Shown here in pieces: positions 59,363 to 64,000 of a DNA stretch of 64,000 bases (positions are counted from its first letter, which is position 1; each line of letters begins with the position of its first letter). The notes beneath the pieces were generated by a model, which was not told the DNA's origin, ran no database searches, and saw only the letters and a list, made by a program, of their open reading frames with translations. The stretch spans positions 160,218 to 224,217 of the forward strand of contig BQMJ01000034.1 of NCBI GenBank assembly GCA_025991245.1, read 5' to 3'. The DNA is from Galdieria partita. Lineage: Eukaryota; Rhodophyta; Bangiophyceae; Galdieriales; Galdieriaceae. The position numbers were made by a program, and so were the translations under genes.

Positions 59363-59395
59363 AGTTTTATTAGGTTTCATTAGGATATAATTTCA
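59363..59395 (+). repeat. Interstitial telomere-like tract
   Basis: TTTTATTAGGTTTCATTAGG followed by ATATAATTT: two degenerate copies of the telomere unit in telomeric orientation, preceded by a T-rich tract and the CCTGGC...GAAAGCAATAAG motif. Its counterpart in the distal copy is near 62,140-62,165. Confidence 0.55.
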
Positions 59396-59992
59396 AGTTA
59401 AACATGCATATTTATCTAAAATTTCAAACACTATTGGAAGACATTAACAGGGTGATTCAAAATGAATTCATCCAATATCAGAAACCAAAGGATTATACAC
59501 CAAATAGATTCGGCAAAAGTACAAGACAAAGCAAAATATCATGATATGAAAAAACTTTATCACTTTAATGTGCCACTCAGTCAATCAAGAACGACGGTAA
59601 TAATGTTAATAACAACAAAAAGGAACCAATCAAGAAAAATACTCACAATTTCTAAAAACCTCACGATATCGAATTACTGCAAAGCAACAGAAATGCTTCA
59701 ACTCAAAAAAGCTTTAAAAAATAGCGCCTTAAAATTTTCAATAAATTCTTAGGTTTTCCAGTAACAAACAAAAAATACAAACGTACGAAAAGATAGCTCA
59801 CAAGGCATGTCACTTCATCACTGGCAAAACAAGCAGTACAGTTTGAGAATAATTATTTTCACCAGACTAAAAGCAAAAGTAAAGGTTTTGGTAGAACCAA
59901 TTCATTTTCTTTCTCTAATGCATTGTGATGACCGAGAGCATAATAAATTTTCAAATGCGGATGTTTTGGTACAGGGCAATGGGAGCTTTTTT

Positions 59993-60030
59993 ATCAGGGT
60001 TTATTAATTTTTATTAAGGTTTATTGCTGT
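59993..60030 (+). repeat. Interstitial telomere-like tract
   Basis: CAGGGTTTATTAATTTTTAT then TAAGGTTTATT: degenerate telomere units. The counterpart in the distal copy is near 62,765-62,800 (TCAGGTTCAATTAAG then TTTTATTAAGGTTTAG). Confidence 0.5.
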
Positions 60031-60599
60031 TTTTATCTAAAGTCACAAATTATAGAAAAATATTAACAGGATAAATAAAGACACATTCATCCATTATAAG
60101 AAAGCTCGAGTATCCTTTACACAACATATAAGGGTTCAACGAAGAACAAAGAAAACTGATATGTAATCAAAGCTTTAAAAATTGCTTTACACCTTGGTCA
60201 ATGAAAGACGACAATGTCAAAACAACAGTTACTACAAAAAAGTTTCCATTTGAGCAAACCGCTTAAACTTTTCAATCAACACAAAACAACAGAAAAATGC
60301 CTAAACAAAAAAGGGCGACCAATATTTACGAGTAAAATGTAAACATTCTCTTTACGTTTGAAGCATTCTCGCAGTAAAACTCAAATAGAAGCAGAACCGA
60401 AATAAGCTCATAAAAGAAGTCACATCGTCATCTTTAGAATACTCCTAAAAAATTTGCGACATAATTGATTCTACTAGAAGCAAGGGTAAAAAGCTTGATA
60501 GGATTAAGCGGCTTCTCTAATGCATTAATGAAAAAAAATGAGTGACTTGCAAAATAAGTGCAGCCTGGCAGAAGGAAGCATGCATTTTTTTTGTCTTAT

Positions 60600-60690
60600 T
60601 GAGGTTCTACTGAGGGTTTACTATAGGGTCTACTTATGCTGTACTATTAGGGTTTATTAGGGAATGTTAGGGAATATTAAGGTTAACCGA
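60600..60690 (+). repeat. Interstitial telomere-like tract ending the proximal unit
   Basis: Contains ATTAGGGTTTATTAGGG plus several degenerate GAGGGTTTACTATAGGG-like units, in telomeric orientation, about 2.8 kb from the true telomere. The sequence before it (GCCTGGC.GAAGGAAGCATGC, then ATTTTTT.TCTTATTGAGG) recurs before the tract at 60,885 and before the telomere itself at about 63,330. Confidence 0.75.
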
Positions 60691-60699
60691 AAAGAGCCA

Positions 60700-60957
60700 A
60701 TAAAAGAAGTCACAACGCCATCTTTAAAATACTCATTAAGAATTTGCGACAAAACTGATTACATTAGAAGCAACGGTAAAAAGCATTATAGAATAAAGCG
60801 GATCCTGGAATGCATACATGAAAGAAGAAATAATTGAATTGCAAAATGTGTGTAGCCTGGCCGAAGGAAGCATGCATTTTTCTTTCTTATTGAGATTTTA
60901 CTGAGGTTTACTATACGGTCTACATATGGTTTACTATTAGGGTTTAATAAAGACGAT
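60700..60957. repeat. Short tandem copy of the unit's terminal module
   Basis: About 260 bp repeating the terminal module at 60,415-60,690 and again at about 63,165-63,408. It shares AAGTCACA.CG.CATCTTTA, ATTTGCGACA.AA.TGATT, AGAAGCA..GGTAAAAAGC and GCCTGGC.GAAGGAAGCATG. It ends in its own telomere-like tract (ACTATTAGGGTTTAATAAAG at about 60,938-60,957). Confidence 0.75.
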
Positions 60958-63408
60958 TGTCATAAGGTTCAACTATGAAAGTCTTGGTAAAACGATCAAA
61001 ACAAAAGTTTTGAAACTATCCAAATCGGGAAGTTTTTCATTATATATGCACTGGAGATATCAACGAATTTAACAAGAAAAGGAAATAAAGAAATATCATT
61101 ATCGTTACCAAGTAATACCCATACAAACCTATATGAAAAGACAAATTTGCGAGAAACATTACTGTGACATTACTGCATAAAAAATTCAATAATTTTTAAA
61201 ATTAATGGCAACACTAAAAAAAAAAAAGATTTCAGCATTTCAGTTTCAGTTCTATCATAATAGCAATATGAAAAGGTATTGAAGAGGCATTTATGCAATG
61301 TATCAAAGGGGAATAGGCAATCTTTGCATTATAAGGGCTACACTTGTATCCAAAGTTTATTAAAGAAACAATACAAATACCAATTTTACGAGCAAACCAT
61401 AGAATGAGAAATCAGAGAAATAGAAAGAAGAGGATATATTGAAGAATTTTCATATACCACATGTTGTTTGCATCACCTGTTCTCGTCCTGCAGATATTTG
61501 TCCAGTGTGAAACGAAGTAAAAAAGTTACAGCAATCGGCTCGTAGAAAAAAAATACAATGCTTTTAATGAAAGGGAGTTCATTTGCCATATGACAATGAA
61601 ATACAGAAGAAAAATGTTTTTTTTCATTTATAGAAAAATAGTAAAAAGAAGGGACAACCCTTGAATGCAATAACGAAAAAACAAAAAATAAAGAGAGGAA
61701 AATGTTAATTGTGACAGATTGCTCAACTGTTGCGACGACTTCTTCGCGTACATTGCCCGTTTTTTAGACTAAACTAGCCAGAAGAGTACCATTTAAACGA
61801 AGGACTCGAAATCTCAAAACAATGCAAAAGAAGCAGAAAATTGTGAATTTTAAAAAATCTGAATTAAACGAGGAATGTAACAACAAACTCTAGTTTCCAA
61901 TCCAAAAGAATCTTAAACAAAATGTAGCTGACAGGAAACCAAACTTGGTCAGGAGCACAACGAGCATAAAAAATAAAAAATACGTAGCTATTCTTTGACA
62001 AAAAGCATAAATAAGAAACCAGACACAACCAATTTACTTTGCGTACTCCTACTTTGAGACAACTAGAGCGCAATGGATTGAAAAACTAGGTATGCCCTGG
62101 CTAGAAGCAATAAGAATTTTTCCTTATTTTGGTTTTCTAGGCTTCATTAGGGTATAATTTCTAGTAAAATAAGCATATTTAACTAAACTTTCAAATACAA
62201 TTGGAAGATATTAACAGGGTGCTTCAAGGTAAATTCATCCAATATCAGAAACCAAAAGGATCTTACGCCAAATAGATTTGGCACAAATATCAGACAAAGC
62301 AAAAAAAAAATGTGAAAAACATATAAATTTACTGTTCCACTAGGTCAATCAAGAATGTCGGTAATAATGCAAATGACAACAAAAAGGAGCTACATAAGAA
62401 AAATGGTCACAATTACTAAATGCCTCACAAATTCGAATTATTGCAAAGCAGCAGAGAAATGCTTCAACTCAAAAGAGCTTTGAATTAAAAATACCATCTT
62501 AAAATTTTCCTTAAATTTCCAGGTCTTCCCTTAATGAACAACAAATACAAACATACAAAAAACTGGCTCACAAGGCACGTCATTTTATCACTAGCAAAAC
62601 AAGAAGCACCATTTAAAATTGACTAATTTTACGAGACTAATAGCAAAAATAAAGGTCTTCATAGAAAAACATCGCCTTTTTCTTCAACAAATCAATATGA
62701 CATAGACAGTGATAATTGTTGAAATGCGGATGGTCAGATACAGGCCAATAGGAACTCTTTTTATCAGGTTCAATTAAGTTTTATTAAGGTTTAGTACTGT
62801 TTTAACCCAAGGTCATATGCTATAGAAAAATATAAACAGGATAAATAAAGGAACATTCATCCATTGTAAGAAAACTCGAGGATTCTCTACACATTATATA
62901 GGGCCTTAACTAAGAACAAAAAAAAAGTAATAAAAGCTTTAAAAATTTGCTTTACAACTTCGACAATAAAAGAGAAAGGTAATAAGGCTAAAAACATCCA
63001 AAAAAGTTTTTCATTGAAACAAACCGCTTAAAAATTTAAATCGGCACAACACAACAAAAAACCAGCTAAGCAAAAAATTCAATAATTAATTAAAGATGAC
63101 ATGTAAAATTTTTTTGGGATTCTAAGTGTTCCGGCAATCGAACTCAAATCCACAAACAAAAAGAAGAACAAACCAAAAGTCATGTGGCCATTAGAAAAAC
63201 CTTTATAAAAACATGCGGGTTAATAAATTATACTAGAAGCACGCGTAAAACGATTGATAGGATTGAAGGACTTTCTTCTCTGATGCATTCCTGAAAAAAA
63301 AGCAGTGAACTTTAAAATACACGTAGCCTGACAGAAAAAATATGCATTTTTCTTTCTTATTCAGGCTTTAGGGAGGTTTTACTGAGGTTGTACTAGGTTG
63401 TATTAGAG
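60955..63408. repeat. Subtelomeric repeat unit, distal copy
   Basis: Second copy of the unit at 58,150-60,690, running directly into the telomere. The ORF-like stretch at 58,888-59,118 of the proximal copy is broken here by a stop, so that frame is not conserved. An antisense frame (61,670-61,473, matching 58,900-58,685) is open in both. Confidence 0.85.
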
Positions 63409-64000
63409 TTTATTAGGGTTTATTAGGGTTTATTAGGGTTTATTAGGGTTTATTAGGGTTTATTTAGGGTTTATTAGGGTTTATTAGGGTTTATTAGGGT
63501 TTATTAGGGTTTATTAGGGTTTATTAGGGTTTATTAGGGTTTATTAGGGTTTATTAGGGTTTATTAGGGTTTATTAGGGTTTATTAGGGTTTATTAGGGT
63601 TTATTTAGGGTTTATTAGGGTTTATTAGGGTTTATTAGGGTTTATTAGGGTTTATTAGGGTTTATTAGGGTTTATTAGGGTTTATTAGGGTTTATTAGGG
63701 TTTATTAGGGTTTATTTAGGGTTTATTAGGGTTTATTAGGGTTTATTAGGGTTTATTAGGGTTTATTTAGGGTTTATTAGGGTTTATTAGGGTTTATTTA
63801 GGGTTTATTTAGGGTTTATTTAGGGTTTATTAGGGTTTATTAGGGTTTATTTAGGGTTTATTAGGGTTTATTAGGGTTTATTTAGGGTTTATTAGGGTTT
63901 ATTTAGGGTTTATTAGGGTTTATTTAGGGTTTATTAGGGTTTATTAGGGTTTATTAGGGTTTATTAGGGTTTATTTAGGGTTTATTAGGGTTTATTTAGG
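63409..64000 (+). repeat. Telomere: (TTTATTAGGG / TTTATTTAGGG)n
   Basis: 592 bp of uninterrupted tandem units reaching the window end, with degenerate units from about 63,370. Counting gives 58 units: 45 of the 10-mer TTTATTAGGG and 13 of the 11-mer TTTATTTAGGG, the last lacking one base at the edge (45x10 + 13x11 = 593). The two forms equal TTTA + TTAGGG and TTTA + TTTAGGG. The G-rich strand runs 5' to 3' outward, as at a chromosome end. Confidence 0.97.

Larger units (their letters stand above)
58150..60690. repeat. Subtelomeric repeat unit, proximal copy
   Basis: Aligns by eye with 60,955-63,408 at an offset of about 2.76-2.80 kb over most of its length. Anchors are GGCAATCTTTGCATTATAAG at about 58,522 and 61,315, AATACCCATACA at 58,315 and 61,115, and TTCATCCAATATCAGAAACC at about 59,466 and 62,232. 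A fourth, ACAGGATAAATAAAG, is at about 60,067 and 62,837. Roughly 80-90% similar in the best blocks, with many indels. Ends in a degenerate telomere-like tract. Confidence 0.85.

Noticed and set aside
63409-64000. Regularly spaced repeats that could be mistaken for a CRISPR-like or satellite array
   Set aside because: There are no spacers. The units are contiguous, G-rich on the outward strand and at the very end of the sequence, which is telomeric.

Overview
The window is the right end of a chromosome of a compact-genome, unicellular eukaryote. Genes lie on both strands, most are cut by very short spliceosomal introns (those I resolved are 46-58 nt, GTAAGT/GTATGT-like donors, AG acceptors), and they are separated by only tens of bases. 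The last 592 bases are a clean G-rich tandem array running 5' to 3' toward the window edge, so this is a telomere. Gene style, AT-rich coding sequence, a plant-type fused trehalose-phosphate synthase/phosphatase and the intron size suggest a cyanidiophycean red alga such as Galdieria. That assignment is my inference and rests on no database search.

Positions 1-43,960 are a dense housekeeping region. In order: a partial nucleotidyltransferase-like gene (-), a TOE1-like CAF1-family gene (-), a sterol C4-decarboxylase/3-beta-HSD (ERG26-like, -), the splicing helicase PRP16 (+), profilin (+), trehalose-phosphate synthase/phosphatase (-), succinyl-CoA ligase beta (+), isoprenylcysteine methyltransferase (-), an unknown basic/acidic protein (-), organellar tRNA-modifying MTO1/MnmG (+), a Tim17/22/23 family protein (-), a short unknown ORF (+), a Gfo/Idh/MocA (inositol dehydrogenase-like) oxidoreductase (-), a CaaX-tailed unknown protein (+), condensin subunit H (-), a ubiquitin-like-domain membrane protein (-), a METTL26/UPF0585 protein (-), ribosome assembly factor KRR1 (+), a KH protein (+), a small membrane protein (-), exocyst SEC6 (+), two unknown proteins (+ and -), eIF3c (-) and a GNAT acetyltransferase (+).

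Positions 43,961-53,035 are a transition zone. They hold one apparently intact 715-residue protein with a Walker-A NTPase module followed by a restriction-endonuclease-like module, which I read as a member of the Crinkler-RHS type effector/NTPase-nuclease class. Facing it is a clearly homologous but broken copy in inverted orientation that keeps the intron acceptor. Other coding remnants full of stops surround them.

Positions 53,036-63,408 have no supportable gene. They consist of AT-rich, diverged repeats. The last ~5 kb is two copies of a ~2.8 kb unit, itself made of modules that each end in a short degenerate telomere-like tract, so the subtelomere looks like stacked, repeatedly re-capped chromosome ends. 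The telomere proper is built from TTTATTAGGG (45 units) and TTTATTTAGGG (13 units), the longer form concentrated in the distal half.
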